Below are positions 26,039-35,224 of a stretch of 64,000 nucleotides of DNA, one piece after another. Numbering within the stretch: position 1 is the first letter of the stretch; the number at the start of each line of letters is the position of its first letter. The notes beneath the pieces were generated by a model. It was not told the origin of the DNA. It worked only from the letters and a program-made list of their open reading frames with translations, and searched no databases. The stretch is from the NCBI RefSeq assembly GCF_026222555.1, contig NZ_CP098511.1:3763501-3827500 (forward strand). Reading direction: 5' to 3'. Both the position numbers and the translations under genes were made by a program. Origin of the DNA: Aquimarina sp. ERC-38. GTDB lineage: Bacteria; Bacteroidota; Bacteroidia; Flavobacteriales; Flavobacteriaceae.

Positions 26039-27106
26039 ATGCAATACAAAGTAATAGGCTTGATGTCAGGAACCTCCCGTGATGGTTTGGATATTGCTTT
26101 TTGCCAATTTGACAAGGTTGGAGGAGCTTATACCTTTGAACTGATAGCCACTCAACATATCGAATATGATACGGATTTAAAAGAAGTATTAAAGAATGCG
26201 ATTAACCTCGATGTTCCTGATATTTTAGAGCTAGATAGTACTTATGGACAGTGGATCGGCGAACAGGTAAATCTTTTTATCAAGAAGAATAAAATCACAC
26301 CTGATTTTATTGCTAATCATGGGCATACCATACATCACCGTCCGGAGAAAGGTTTTACCCTACAAATTGGCTCGGGACAAGAAATTGCCCTTGCTACTAA
26401 ATATCCGGTAGTAGCAGACTTTCGTTCAAAAGATATTGCTCTGGGCGGACAGGGAGCTCCCCTGGTTCCTATAGGAGATCAGTTATTATTTTCAACATAT
26501 GATTGTTGTGTGAACCTGGGTGGTATTAGCAACCTTTCTTTTACCCAAAACAATAAGCGTATTGCCTATGATATAGCACCCGTCAATATGTTACTTAATT
26601 ATCTAAGCAAAAAAGTTGGCTTGGAATATGACAAAAATGGAAAAATGGCTTCACAGGGAGATATTAATATTAAAATACTACAAGAACTAAATCAACTATC
26701 GTATTACACAAAATCTTTTCCAAAATCTTTAGGTTTCGAATGGTTTCAAGACAAAGTCATTCCTATAATCGATAAAAGTCAGGACTCCGTTACTAACTTA
26801 CTACGTACTTCTATAACCCATATCGTACAACAAATTAATTTGGCTTTACAAAGTATAAAAAAGGATAACCTAAAAGTTCTACTGACCGGCGGTGGCGCAA
26901 AAAACACCTTTCTTATCGAACAACTACAACAGGCAACAGGGGTTAACATTCAAATTATAGTTCCGTCTGAAGAGTTAATAGATTATAAAGAAGCATTAAT
27001 ATTTGGTTTCCTGGGAGTTTTATCAAAAAATAAAGAAATCAATTGCTTACAATCTGTAACGGGTGCCAGCCAGGACTCTTCTTCCGGGGTTTGGTATTAT
27101 CCATAA
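26039..27106 (+). CDS. anmK: anhydro-N-acetylmuramic acid kinase
   Basis: 355 residues from ATG 26039 (MQYKVIGLMSGTSRDGLD). An earlier ATG at 25973 lies inside repeat M2 and adds a non-conserved tail. The enzyme phosphorylates and opens 1,6-anhydroMurNAc to MurNAc-6-phosphate in cell-wall recycling. Family hallmarks are GLMSGTSRDGLD, NHGHTIHHRP, VVADFRSKDIALGGQGAPLVPIGD, CCVNLGGISN and TGGGAKN. Length is normal. It stands alone upstream of the udk operon. Confidence 0.95.
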   Translation: MQYKVIGLMSGTSRDGLDIAFCQFDKVGGAYTFELIATQHIEYDTDLKEVLKNAINLDVPDILELDSTYGQWIGEQVNLFIKKNKITPDFIANHGHTIHHRPEKGFTLQIGSGQEIALATKYPVVADFRSKDIALGGQGAPLVPIGDQLLFSTYDCCVNLGGISNLSFTQNNKRIAYDIAPVNMLLNYLSKKVGLEYDKNGKMASQGDINIKILQELNQLSYYTKSFPKSLGFEWFQDKVIPIIDKSQDSVTNLLRTSITHIVQQINLALQSIKKDNLKVLLTGGGAKNTFLIEQLQQATGVNIQIIVPSEELIDYKEALIFGFLGVLSKNKEINCLQSVTGASQDSSSGVWYYP

Positions 27107-27265
27107 TAAAGTTTAGTATTTCGTTTTAGTCTAAATTACCAGTAAATTATTTGTCTTCCTTTACATTCATAGTTCTTTGGTCAAATTTGTAAAAGAGGTT
27201 TTACTATTTCTTAAAGATTGCCAAAAAAGAAAATAGCAATTGTTCCTACTGTAACTAACAATCTA

Positions 27266-27273
27266 TATTTTTG
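27266..27273 (+). promoter_or_regulatory. candidate promoter of the udk operon
   Basis: TATTTTTG fits the Bacteroidota -7 box TAnnTTTG, with a TTG 23 bases upstream at 27240-27242. It lies 13 bp before the udk ATG, so the leader would be very short. Confidence 0.4.
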
Positions 27274-27286
27274 CAAAAAACTAAAT

Positions 27287-27895
27287 ATGTTGATAATTGG
27301 TATTGCCGGTGGAACAGGATGTGGCAAAACAACGGTGGTAAATCAAATAGTAACCGAACTTCCTGCTTGTGAAGTCACCGTAATTTCTCAAGACTCTTAT
27401 TACAAAGATACCAGTCACCTTACTTACCAGCAACGGGTAGACATCAATTTTGATCATCCACAATCTATTGACTTTAAACTATTACATCAACATCTTATAG
27501 AACTAAAAAAAGGCAATACTATCCAGCAACCCGTCTATTCGTTTGAAGAACATAACCGTACCAATAAAACCAAAGAAACAAAAGCAGGTAAAGTGGTGAT
27601 TGTAGAAGGAATTTTAATTCTGACTGACCCGGAAATTAGAGATTTATTTGATATTAAAATCTATATTCAAACCGATAGTGACGAGCGCTTAATCCGGAGG
27701 CTTAAAAGGGATGTTGCGGAACGGGGAAGGGATGTAGAAGAGGTACTTACTCGATATCAAAATACTTTAAAACCTATGCATCAGCAATTTATAGACCCTA
27801 CAAAACAGTTTGCGGACTTAATTGTGCCTAATAACACCTATAATAATGTGGCTATTGATGTATTAAGGACAATTATAAAAGAACGCCTTAATTAA
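27287..27895 (+). CDS. udk: uridine kinase
   Basis: 202 residues from ATG 27287 (MLIIGIAGGTGCGKTT). A longer frame back to 27218 adds an unconserved tail across the promoter and is rejected. It phosphorylates uridine and cytidine (pyrimidine salvage). The Walker A is GGTGCGKTT at 8-16. ISQDSYYKD, NFDHPQSID, PVYSFEEHNR and VEGILIL follow as in Udk. First gene of an operon with ftsB and mutA (gaps of 3 bp, then an 8-bp overlap). Confidence 0.95.
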   Translation: MLIIGIAGGTGCGKTTVVNQIVTELPACEVTVISQDSYYKDTSHLTYQQRVDINFDHPQSIDFKLLHQHLIELKKGNTIQQPVYSFEEHNRTNKTKETKAGKVVIVEGILILTDPEIRDLFDIKIYIQTDSDERLIRRLKRDVAERGRDVEEVLTRYQNTLKPMHQQFIDPTKQFADLIVPNNTYNNVAIDVLRTIIKERLN

Positions 27896-27898
27896 GTT

Positions 27899-28291
27899 TT
27901 GTACCTTTATAAGTATAAGCAAAAGACCCCATTGAGAATTAAAAAATACATCCGAAACATTAAGGAAGCACCTCAAAAATATCCGGTGTTAAGTGTATTA
28001 TTCAATAAGTACATCTTAATACTATTGGTTTTTGTGGTTTGGATGTTGTTTCTGGATACCAATTCCTTTCTAATTCATCACGAATTAAATAATGAGATTG
28101 AGCAATTAAATGATAATAAAAAATACTATCAAAAAGAAATTCAGGTAGATCAAAAGCAGATTAAATCTTTAAAAAATGATGCTTCCTTAGAGAAATTTGC
28201 AAGAGAAGAGTATTTTATGAAAAAAGAAAACGAAGAAATTTATATCATTGAATATGAAGATAGTTTAAATAAAAGGTATAGGGATGAGTGA
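27899..28291 (+). CDS. ftsB: FtsB/DivIC-like septum formation initiator
   Basis: Up to 130 residues. One transmembrane helix (KYILILLVFVVWMLFLDTN, about 37-55) is followed by a coiled coil (HHELNNEIEQLNDNKKYY to KQIKSLK) and the family ending LEKFAREEYFMKK. FtsB-type proteins recruit septal peptidoglycan synthases. No ATG precedes the helix, so the start must be a TTG: 27899 (3 bp after udk) or 27932 (in frame, giving MRIKKYIRN). The gene order udk-ftsB-mutA is usual in flavobacteria. Confidence 0.85.
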   Translation: MYLYKYKQKTPLRIKKYIRNIKEAPQKYPVLSVLFNKYILILLVFVVWMLFLDTNSFLIHHELNNEIEQLNDNKKYYQKEIQVDQKQIKSLKNDASLEKFAREEYFMKKENEEIYIIEYEDSLNKRYRDE

Positions 28292-29660
28292 CTTTTTATT
28301 TGAAGAATTTGACCCTGTTAGTGCCAAACAATGGAAAAATCAGATACAGTTTGAACTTAAAGGTGCTGATTATAACAACCTTCTCACCTATCAAACCCTG
28401 GAAGGTATTAGCATTAAACCTTTTTATCATCCAGAAACGGTAAAAGAAAGTTTACCGGTCTCTCTCCCAAAAACATGGAGAATTGCCGAAGTGATTAGAA
28501 ATACAAAAGTAGATTTGTCTTTAGAGGAAATAACAAATGCCCTACATAAAGGGGTAGAGTCTCTTTTCTTTACCCTGTATGAACTTCCGTCAGAATTAGT
28601 AAACCTTCTACAAAAAGAAGCACAGGAAGCCGAGGTATATATACAATTAAAAAATAATTCGGAAGAAATAATTCGTAGTCTTAATAAATTAGGAGAACTC
28701 CCTACTCATTGGTTTTTTGAAAATGATATTATCCACTCCTTTCTTCAATCCGGGAATTGGCAAAAGACTAGAAAAATTGATTTTACCAGGTTATTTCATT
28801 TGGTAGAAACGGTAGATACAGATCATTTTATGCTAACTATAGATACTAGTATTTATCAAAATGCCGGGGCAACCATGGTACAACAACTGGCGTATAGTTT
28901 CAACCATTTAGTGGAATATCTACATCTTTTTGAAAATCATAATAAAAAGTTAATAGAAAATATAAAAATTCAATTTAAAGTTAGTGTAGGTTCTAATTAT
29001 TTCTTTGAAATCGCTAAAATAAGGGCAATTAGGATTCTATATGCAATTTTCAATAAAGAATATAATTTGTTAAAAAAATGTTATATATTTACTCAGCCTT
29101 CAGAAAGAAATAATAGCGTGTTAGACTATAATGTAAATATTTTAAGAGCTACTACTGAATGTATGAGTGCCGTTTTAGGAGGCGCTGATACCGTAGCTAG
29201 TTATGCTTATGATACAATTTTTAAAGCTAAAAATGAATTCTCATCCCACATTGCCCGAAATCAATTACACATTCTAAAAGAAGAAAGTCAGTTTAGAAAC
29301 GCCGGAACTATGGCAGAAGGTTCTTTTTATATCGAAGAAATTACCCGACAATTGGTAGAAAAAGCTTTATCACTCTTTAAAGAAATCGAAAAAAACGGTG
29401 GACTTTTTAGTCAGGTAAAAAAAGGTGTTTTACAAAAGAAAATTAGAGAAAGTGCCTTAAAAGAGCAACAAATGGTAGATAAAGGTAAAATAAATATAGT
29501 AGGAGCTACCATCTTTCCATCTTCGGAAATACCTGAAAACACTAGGGTAAAAAAGGATAAACCGCCAAAAAGTAAGAAGAAAACAATAATTTCACCGATA
29601 AAAGTTAGTAGATTAACGCAAAAAGTAGAAAATAATTGTATATTTGAAAGAAAAATCTGA
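28284..29660 (+). CDS. mutA: methylmalonyl-CoA mutase small (beta) subunit
   Basis: 458 residues. It starts DFLFEEFDPVSAKQWKNQIQFELKGADYNNLLTYQTLEGI, the recognised N-terminus of the Bacteroidota beta subunit, and has the (beta/alpha)8-like body with ECMSAVLGGADTVASYAYD. This subunit does not bind B12; it supports the catalytic alpha subunit MutB. It overlaps ftsB by 8 bp (ATGAGTGA). The C-terminus (VENNCIFERKI) is odd, and mutB, which normally follows at once, is absent. Loss of mutB by deletion would leave this subunit without its partner unless mutB lies elsewhere. Confidence 0.88.
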   Translation: MSDFLFEEFDPVSAKQWKNQIQFELKGADYNNLLTYQTLEGISIKPFYHPETVKESLPVSLPKTWRIAEVIRNTKVDLSLEEITNALHKGVESLFFTLYELPSELVNLLQKEAQEAEVYIQLKNNSEEIIRSLNKLGELPTHWFFENDIIHSFLQSGNWQKTRKIDFTRLFHLVETVDTDHFMLTIDTSIYQNAGATMVQQLAYSFNHLVEYLHLFENHNKKLIENIKIQFKVSVGSNYFFEIAKIRAIRILYAIFNKEYNLLKKCYIFTQPSERNNSVLDYNVNILRATTECMSAVLGGADTVASYAYDTIFKAKNEFSSHIARNQLHILKEESQFRNAGTMAEGSFYIEEITRQLVEKALSLFKEIEKNGGLFSQVKKGVLQKKIRESALKEQQMVDKGKINIVGATIFPSSEIPENTRVKKDKPPKSKKKTIISPIKVSRLTQKVENNCIFERKI

Positions 29661-29702
29661 TATACTGTTTTTATAAATAATATCATAGTAAAATCTTAAT
29701 CG

Positions 29703-30335
29703 ATGCCCCAGAAGATAAGATCCTTAGTGTTAATTTGTATTTGCTTTCTTGCTATAGCCAGGATGCAATCGCAAGATTTTAATTGTTCAAATCTGGACAA
29801 TACCGGATTCATAGATCAAGCTTTTGAAACTTTTGAAAAAGACCTGTACAACCATTACCAAAGTTTTAGTTCTGACCCTATAAAAGTATACCGTAAGTTT
29901 TTAACCGAAGTTGCCAGTCTTTCTATTGATTTACGCAAAATCCCTTCTAAAGATGCGATTGACCTGGCAAGGTTATTTAAAACTAAGACTACATCGACCA
30001 ATTCCATTTGGGTAAAATTAAGTGACTACGAAAGTAATGAAGCAACCGATTCCTCATCTCCGTACACCAACCCTAAAAAAGATAATAAAGAAGAAATTTA
30101 TACCTTTAATTACCGGGGAGGATTTATACAATGTTTAAAAAATACGTCTAATAGCGAAGACTTTAAAGATATTGTAACCATTCTTGAAAATGATGGTAAT
30201 ATAAGCACCTCTCTTATTGCACAACGCCTTTATTATATGACCGATGCAGAAATTCTAAAGAGCCAGGTTAAAAAATTCGTTGCATTCGATATTTATTACT
30301 CCATTTTAATGGTTATCGAGCGAGCGTTTGGATAA
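29703..30335 (+). CDS. secreted protein of unknown function
   Basis: 210 residues with a signal peptide (hydrophobic core at about 7-17, likely cut after RMQSQ). The mature part is mostly helical, with a cysteine pair and no recognised motif. It lies 42 bp after mutA and may be co-transcribed. It may originally have followed mutB in the ancestral operon. Converges on ndk. Confidence 0.6.
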   Translation: MPQKIRSLVLICICFLAIARMQSQDFNCSNLDNTGFIDQAFETFEKDLYNHYQSFSSDPIKVYRKFLTEVASLSIDLRKIPSKDAIDLARLFKTKTTSTNSIWVKLSDYESNEATDSSSPYTNPKKDNKEEIYTFNYRGGFIQCLKNTSNSEDFKDIVTILENDGNISTSLIAQRLYYMTDAEILKSQVKKFVAFDIYYSILMVIERAFG

Positions 30336-30355
30336 TATTACTAATAAAAACACAA

Positions 30356-30386
30356 AACGCCCTTAGTCTAAAACCAAAGGCGTTCT
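30356..30386. terminator. bidirectional terminator between 29703 gene and ndk
   Basis: AACGCC pairs with GGCGTT around an 11-17 base loop, flanked by A-rich and T-rich stretches, midway between two convergent genes. Confidence 0.5.
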
Positions 30387-30409
30387 TACGTAATCTTGTA
30401 TATCTTTCT

Positions 30410-30829
30410 TTAAAATTGCTCTCTTCCTGAAAAATGAAATGCACCTTCTATCGCTGCATTTTCATCACTATCACTACCATGTACTGCATTTTCACTAATA
30501 GAAGTAGCAAACTTTTGCCGTATCGTACCTTCCGCAGCTTCTTCCGGGTTTGTCGCTCCGATCAACGTTCTGAAATCTTCTACAGCATTCTCTTTTTCTA
30601 AAATAGCTGCTACAATGGGACCACTTGTCATATACTCTACAAGATCATTGTAGAATGGACGTTCTTTATGTACTTCATAAAAAGTCTTTGCATCATTTAC
30701 AGTAAGTTCTGTTAGCTTCATTGCCACAATCCTAAACCCTGAAGCGGTAATTTGTTCCAGAATTGCCCCGATATAGCCTTTTCGTACTGCATCAGGCTTT
30801 AACATAGTAAAAGTTCTATTTGTTGCCAT
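30410..30829 (-). CDS. ndk: nucleoside diphosphate kinase
   Basis: 139 residues, the normal length. It transfers phosphate from ATP to NDPs through the phospho-histidine H117 in [10 protein letters not shown]11 (TMLKPDAV) and the RTLIGATNP loop are also present. Cytoplasmic housekeeping enzyme, monocistronic, with a clear -7 box upstream. Confidence 0.97.
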   Translation of the reverse strand: MATNRTFTMLKPDAVRKGYIGAILEQITASGFRIVAMKLTELTVNDAKTFYEVHKERPFYNDLVEYMTSGPIVAAILEKENAVEDFRTLIGATNPEEAAEGTIRQKFATSISENAVHGSDSDENAAIEGAFHFSGREQF

Positions 30830-30878
30830 CTTTATATTAGTTACGTGAGTTATTTTCGTATTTTCATGTAAAACGGTG

Positions 30879-30886
30879 CAAAAGTA
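30879..30886 (-). promoter_or_regulatory. candidate ndk -7 box (TACTTTTG)
   Basis: TACTTTTG on the minus strand, 50 bp upstream of the ndk start, fits TAnnTTTG. A matching -33 box is weak. Confidence 0.4.
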
Positions 30887-30967
30887 GTTATAATCACCGC
30901 AATAACCAGTAAGAATTACAGAAACTAGCTTTAACTTTAGTTAACCCCCTTATCTTAAATCACTATA

Positions 30968-31984
30968 CTAATTATATTCCTGCACCAACTCCTTAAGTTT
31001 TGTACCATTCACCCCATACATACTCATGACTACTTTTTTGTTCTTTAGATCAAAGCTTAGCATACCAAAAGATTTTTTAACTAGCATATCCTGAACACGG
31101 TACGTATTAAATTCATTCTCATTTTTTTTATAAGAGTGCGTTAAACCACTTGAAGTAAAATCAATAATAGGATAGGGTAATCCTTCTACCTCTTGTCTTG
31201 AAAATTCGGAAATATGCCGGTCTCCGCTTAAAATTATAACCTTCTTATCTTTATTTTTTTTAAGAAGCTGTTCCATTTTTTTAATTTCATGTGGAAAGTT
31301 ACCCCAGGTTTCATATCCATGATCCCTGGATAAAAATTGAATGCTGGAAACCACAACTATAAAATCTGCATCAGAAGAAGCCAGTTCGTCGGCTAACCAA
31401 TTCCATTGTTTATTACCTAACAAGGTAGTCGTGGTATCTGTAGTAGGGATGTACCTTTTGTTACCGGAAGTATCTTTTTCTAATGGGGAACGGAAGTATC
31501 GGGTATCTAACAAAATAACTTTTACAGAACCTACCTGATTAGCTAAAGTATAGGTGTTATAAATTCCTTCTTGGTTTCTACGAACATCATTTTCAGAAGC
31601 GCCAAAAAAATCTAAGAACAATTGCTGGCTTTCTTTCTTCTTTTCCCATTCTACCCCGGAATCATTAATTCCATAATCGTGATCGTCCCAGGTACCGATC
31701 ACCGGTATTTTTGAACTAAATGTTTTATAATCTTCTTGGTCCTGTAAGAGCTGGTATTTCTCTTTAAGTAATACCATATCGTCCGTATCTCCATAAATAA
31801 TATCCCCACCCCAGATAAATAAGTCGGGTTGAAGTTTGATAAGTTGTTGCCAGTGCGGTTGTGGTAGTTCCTGTTTATTACAACTACCAAAAGCTATAGT
31901 CACTAATGAATCTTCTACTACCTGTTGTTGGCAGGTAATCGTAGAAAACACAAACATAAAAAGCATAAAAATTCTAAATATCAT
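30968..31984 (-). CDS. PhoD-like metallophosphatase lipoprotein
   Basis: 338 residues. The signal ends with a lipobox (FSTITC, about residue 18), so it is a predicted lipoprotein. Phosphodiesterase/alkaline phosphatase D motifs are present in order: IAFGSCNK, FIWGGDIIYGD, GTWDDHDYGIND, ILLDTRYFRS, FIVVVSSIQF and ILSGDRHISEF. The metal-binding Asp and His residues are all visible. Likely substrates are phosphodiesters or phospholipid-type phosphates. Divergent from nrnA. Confidence 0.9.
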   Translation of the reverse strand: MIFRIFMLFMFVFSTITCQQQVVEDSLVTIAFGSCNKQELPQPHWQQLIKLQPDLFIWGGDIIYGDTDDMVLLKEKYQLLQDQEDYKTFSSKIPVIGTWDDHDYGINDSGVEWEKKKESQQLFLDFFGASENDVRRNQEGIYNTYTLANQVGSVKVILLDTRYFRSPLEKDTSGNKRYIPTTDTTTTLLGNKQWNWLADELASSDADFIVVVSSIQFLSRDHGYETWGNFPHEIKKMEQLLKKNKDKKVIILSGDRHISEFSRQEVEGLPYPIIDFTSSGLTHSYKKNENEFNTYRVQDMLVKKSFGMLSFDLKNKKVVMSMYGVNGTKLKELVQEYN

Positions 31985-32051
31985 AAGCGTAGATTTGTTG
32001 AAGAGCTGTTAAAATTACGTTTTTTACTAATTGCAATTTAACAATTAACAT

Positions 32052-32059
32052 TATATTCG
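32052..32059 (+). promoter_or_regulatory. candidate -7 box (TATATTCG) of nrnA operon
   Basis: TATATTCG lies 7 bp before the nrnA ATG and fits the flavobacterial TAnnTTCG variant. It implies a very short or absent leader, so it is tentative. Confidence 0.3.
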
Positions 32060-32066
32060 CCCCTCT

Positions 32067-33080
32067 ATGAACACAGCTGATCTGGACACCGTACGCAAAT
32101 TACTAAGTACTTCAAAAAATATAGTAATTATTCCGCATAAAAATCCGGATGGGGATGCTATTGGCTCCACCCTGGCACTGCATCATTATTTGTCAAATAA
32201 AGGACATCAAAGTACAGTAATTACCCCAAACGAATATCCGCAGTTTTTAAAATGGATTCCCGGAGAAAATACTATTAAAAAGTACAGTACGGATACTGAA
32301 AAATGCATTTCATTACTGGATCAAGCTGACCTTATATTTACGTTAGACTTTAATCATTTTTCCAGGACCGGAGATATGGAAGCTTTACTCGAAAAAAGTA
32401 CGGCTCAATTTATTATGATTGACCATCATCAGCAACCGGATACGTATGCCGCCGTAACCTATAGTGACACTGGTATGAGTAGTACCTGCCAGATGGTGTA
32501 TCATTTTATAGAAAAACTAAAAGATACAGATCAGATTAATCAAGCAATTGCTACCTGTTTGTATGTTGGGATTATGACAGATACGGGGTCCTTTCGTTTT
32601 CGATCTACCACCAGTACTACCCACCAGGTAATTGCGGATTTGATAGACCGTGGGGCAGACAATACGATGATCCATGAAAAGATTTATGATACTAATACCT
32701 ATTCACAACTTCAGTTAAGAGGAGTAGCTTTAAAAAATTTAAAAATACTCTCCGATTATAAGACAGCGTATATTACCTTATCCCAACAAGAACTGGACGA
32801 CCATAATTTCAAAAAAGGAGATACTGAAGGACTGGTCAATATCGGCCTCTCCCTGGAAGGCATAAAATTTGCTGTGATTTTTATTGAAAATAAAGGAGAA
32901 GGTATTATAAAGATATCCTTTCGTTCCAAAGGTGACTTCTCAGTAAATAATTTTTCCCGAAGTCATTTTGAAGGAGGCGGACATCATAATGCGGCAGGAG
33001 GTAAAAGCGAACTTTCTTTACAACAAACCGTTGATAAATTTATTAGTATCTTACCTTCTTATCAAAAGGAATTGCAATGA
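32067..33080 (+). CDS. nrnA: NrnA-like DHH phosphoesterase
   Basis: 337 residues. The DHH domain is at about 15-165: NPDGDAIGS (about 26-34), TLDFNHFSRTGD, then DHHQQPD and TDTGSFRF. The DHHA1 domain is at about 215-330, with GGGHHNAAGG near the end. Enzymes of this family degrade nano-RNA (oligoribonucleotides) and/or dephosphorylate pAp; some act on cyclic dinucleotide products. It overlaps gldI by 4 bp (ATGA), forming an operon with gldI and the next PPIase. Confidence 0.92.
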   Translation: MNTADLDTVRKLLSTSKNIVIIPHKNPDGDAIGSTLALHHYLSNKGHQSTVITPNEYPQFLKWIPGENTIKKYSTDTEKCISLLDQADLIFTLDFNHFSRTGDMEALLEKSTAQFIMIDHHQQPDTYAAVTYSDTGMSSTCQMVYHFIEKLKDTDQINQAIATCLYVGIMTDTGSFRFRSTTSTTHQVIADLIDRGADNTMIHEKIYDTNTYSQLQLRGVALKNLKILSDYKTAYITLSQQELDDHNFKKGDTEGLVNIGLSLEGIKFAVIFIENKGEGIIKISFRSKGDFSVNNFSRSHFEGGGHHNAAGGKSELSLQQTVDKFISILPSYQKELQ

Positions 33081-33631
33081 AGCTACAAGGCTTACATATT
33101 ATCTGCTGTATAATTTGTTTATGGGGTTGTAAAACTCCCGAAGCACGCAGGCCGGTAAGTGTTTCATCCGGGTCGTTTATACAGGAGTCCATTCAGCGTA
33201 ATAAAAAGTTGGCCGCACGTGAAGAGGCGCAGATTAAACGCTTGATTGCACAGGATACTTCCCATACCTATTTGACTTCTCAAAACGGATTTTGGTACTA
33301 CTACCGTCAAAAAGATACCATGGCAACACAACAACCTGTTTTTGGAGATGTGGTTACCTTTAACTACAATATTAAAGATTTAAACCAAAATACCATTTAT
33401 TCTGAAACAGAAATTGATACCGTCCGGTATGCTATTGATAAAGAAGAATTATTTCAGGGATTACGGGAAGGATTAAAACTAATGAAAGAAGGTGAAACAG
33501 TCACCTTCTTATTTCCCAGTTATCAGGCTTATGGATATTACGGAGATAATGATAAGATAGGAACTAATATTCCGTTAGTATCAACAGTAACATTACATAC
33601 AATTACCAAACAATCAACAAAAGAAAATTAA
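33077..33631 (+). CDS. gldI: gliding-motility lipoprotein GldI (FKBP-type PPIase)
   Basis: 184 residues with lipoprotein signal CLWGCKTPEA (lipid cysteine at 18). The FKBP-like domain (about 80-178) shows GDVVTFNYNIKDL, LFQGLREGLKLMKEGETVTFLFPSYQAYGYYGD and an ending VTLHTI. GldI is needed for gliding and type IX secretion in Flavobacterium, presumably helping periplasmic proteins fold. It fits the T9SS-tagged GH86 enzymes here. Overlaps nrnA. Confidence 0.88.
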   Translation: MKLQGLHIICCIICLWGCKTPEARRPVSVSSGSFIQESIQRNKKLAAREEAQIKRLIAQDTSHTYLTSQNGFWYYYRQKDTMATQQPVFGDVVTFNYNIKDLNQNTIYSETEIDTVRYAIDKEELFQGLREGLKLMKEGETVTFLFPSYQAYGYYGDNDKIGTNIPLVSTVTLHTITKQSTKEN

Positions 33632-33644
33632 AGTAACACAAAAA

Positions 33645-34799
33645 ATGAGAAAACTAAATCTTTTTTTATTAGCTATTTTAGCTATCACTTTCTACAATTG
33701 TGATGAACAATACCCCGAATTAGAAGACGGGATGTATGCAGAAATTAAAACAAATAAAGGTACTGCCATTGCAGAGTTATATTTTCAGGATACTCCGATG
33801 ACGGTTGCCAACTTTGTAAGCCTTGCCGAAGGTACCAATACCATGGTGGATAGTACGTATAAGGGTAAGAAATATTATGACGGCATCATCTTTCACCGGG
33901 TGATCAAAGATTTTATGGTACAGACCGGAGATCCTCTGGGTACCGGTACTGGTGATCCGGGATACAAATTTCCGGATGAGATCGTGGATTCTTTAAGACA
34001 TGATAGCAAAGGAATTTTATCCATGGCAAACAGTGGTCCCGCGACTAATGGAAGCCAGTTTTTTATTACACTTAAAGAAACTCCCTGGTTGGATGGAAAA
34101 CATACCGTTTTTGGGGAAGTTATTAAAGGTCAGGAAGTGATTGATAGCATCGGATCCGTTAAAGTGGGAACCGGGGACAAGCCGGAAACCGAAGTAAAAA
34201 TGGAAACGGTTACCATTATCCGAAAAGGAAAAGAAGCTAAAAACTTTGATGCCAAAGCTGAATTTGATGAAAAACTAGCTGCTATTGAAGAAGAAGATAA
34301 AAAGAAAGAAGCCTTAGCTGCTGAAAAAGGAAAAGAAGTAGCTGCCAAATACGAAAAGCTAAAGGAAAATGCAGAGAAACTGGACAGCGGGCTGGAGATT
34401 GTATTTACTAAAAAAGGCGAAGGTCCAAAACCTAAAACTGGTGAAACCGTTTTAATTAACTACCAGGGGTATTTTACAGATGGAAAAATCTTTGATACCA
34501 ATATCGAGTCCGTAGCTACTGAAATGGGTGTTTTTGACCAAAGAAGAAAAGATCATCCTATGGGGTATGCTCCAATCCCTATGCCCTACTCTCCGGATGC
34601 ACAAATGATCCCCGGATTTAAAGAAGGCGTACAACAGATGAAGGTAGGTGATGAAGTAGTCCTTTATATCCCTTCACATTTAGCCTACGGCGAAAGAGGT
34701 GCCGGTCCTATTCCTGCTAACGCCGATTTAATTTTTGAACTAGCATTAGTTGATATTCAAAAGGAAGAAGCCACACCTCCCACTCCTGAAAGTAACTAG
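33645..34799 (+). CDS. dual-domain peptidyl-prolyl isomerase (cyclophilin + FKBP)
   Basis: 384 residues. The signal/lipoprotein-like start is TFYNCDEQYPE (cysteine at 19). Residues 30-185 are a cyclophilin domain (FHRVIKDFMVQTGDP, NSGPATNGSQFFITL, WLDGKHTVFGEV). A charged Glu/Lys-rich helix (about 195-245) links to an FKBP domain at 262-372 (VLINYQGYFTDGKIFD, MIPGFKEGVQQMKVGDE, YIPSHLAYGERGAG). Two unrelated isomerase folds in one envelope protein is a known flavobacterial arrangement. It lies 13 bp after gldI, in the same operon. Confidence 0.92.
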   Translation: MRKLNLFLLAILAITFYNCDEQYPELEDGMYAEIKTNKGTAIAELYFQDTPMTVANFVSLAEGTNTMVDSTYKGKKYYDGIIFHRVIKDFMVQTGDPLGTGTGDPGYKFPDEIVDSLRHDSKGILSMANSGPATNGSQFFITLKETPWLDGKHTVFGEVIKGQEVIDSIGSVKVGTGDKPETEVKMETVTIIRKGKEAKNFDAKAEFDEKLAAIEEEDKKKEALAAEKGKEVAAKYEKLKENAEKLDSGLEIVFTKKGEGPKPKTGETVLINYQGYFTDGKIFDTNIESVATEMGVFDQRRKDHPMGYAPIPMPYSPDAQMIPGFKEGVQQMKVGDEVVLYIPSHLAYGERGAGPIPANADLIFELALVDIQKEEATPPTPESN

Positions 34800-34830
34800 T
34801 AATAATTAGTTTAGATAACATCATATAATA

Positions 34831-34865
34831 AAAATCCCGCTCACTTTTGAAGCGGGATTTTTTAT
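34831..34865 (+). terminator. terminator of the nrnA-gldI-PPIase operon
   Basis: AATCCCGCT pairs with AGCGGGATT around a short loop, followed by TTTTTATTTT. Confidence 0.85.
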
Positions 34866-34892
34866 TTTATATGGTCGTATATTGTAAAAAAA

Positions 34893-35153
34893 ATGATGGA
34901 TAATATAAATATATCAGGTGATAGATCTCAAAGTTGGATAGCTATAATTTTTAAGGCTTTAGAAGGTGCTACCAACCCTTTTTTGTATTTAGTGTTTTTA
35001 TTCTATTGCCCATTCTACTTTTTGGTTAGCAGTTCCCCGTTAAAATTGATCTTTGCATTTAACGCTTTAAATACATTTAAGATAGTATTAAATATTGCAT
35101 CAGTAAGTTTGTTTTCAATTCTTTTAATTAAGTTATTTTTCGTATATTTATAG
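34893..35153 (+). CDS. possible small membrane protein
   Basis: 86-residue frame starting ATGATG at 34893. It encodes two strongly hydrophobic segments (about 28-47 and 62-84) with a short polar N-terminus. No homologue is recognised. AT-rich DNA easily produces such frames, so reality is uncertain; it begins 28 bp after the operon terminator. Confidence 0.3.
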   Translation: MMDNINISGDRSQSWIAIIFKALEGATNPFLYLVFLFYCPFYFLVSSSPLKLIFAFNALNTFKIVLNIASVSLFSILLIKLFFVYL

Positions 35154-35224
35154 CATCAAAAAATATTGGATTGGGCATTTCCCGGTCGGCATTTCTCCTC
35201 GGTCTTTACTGGGGAATTTGTTTT

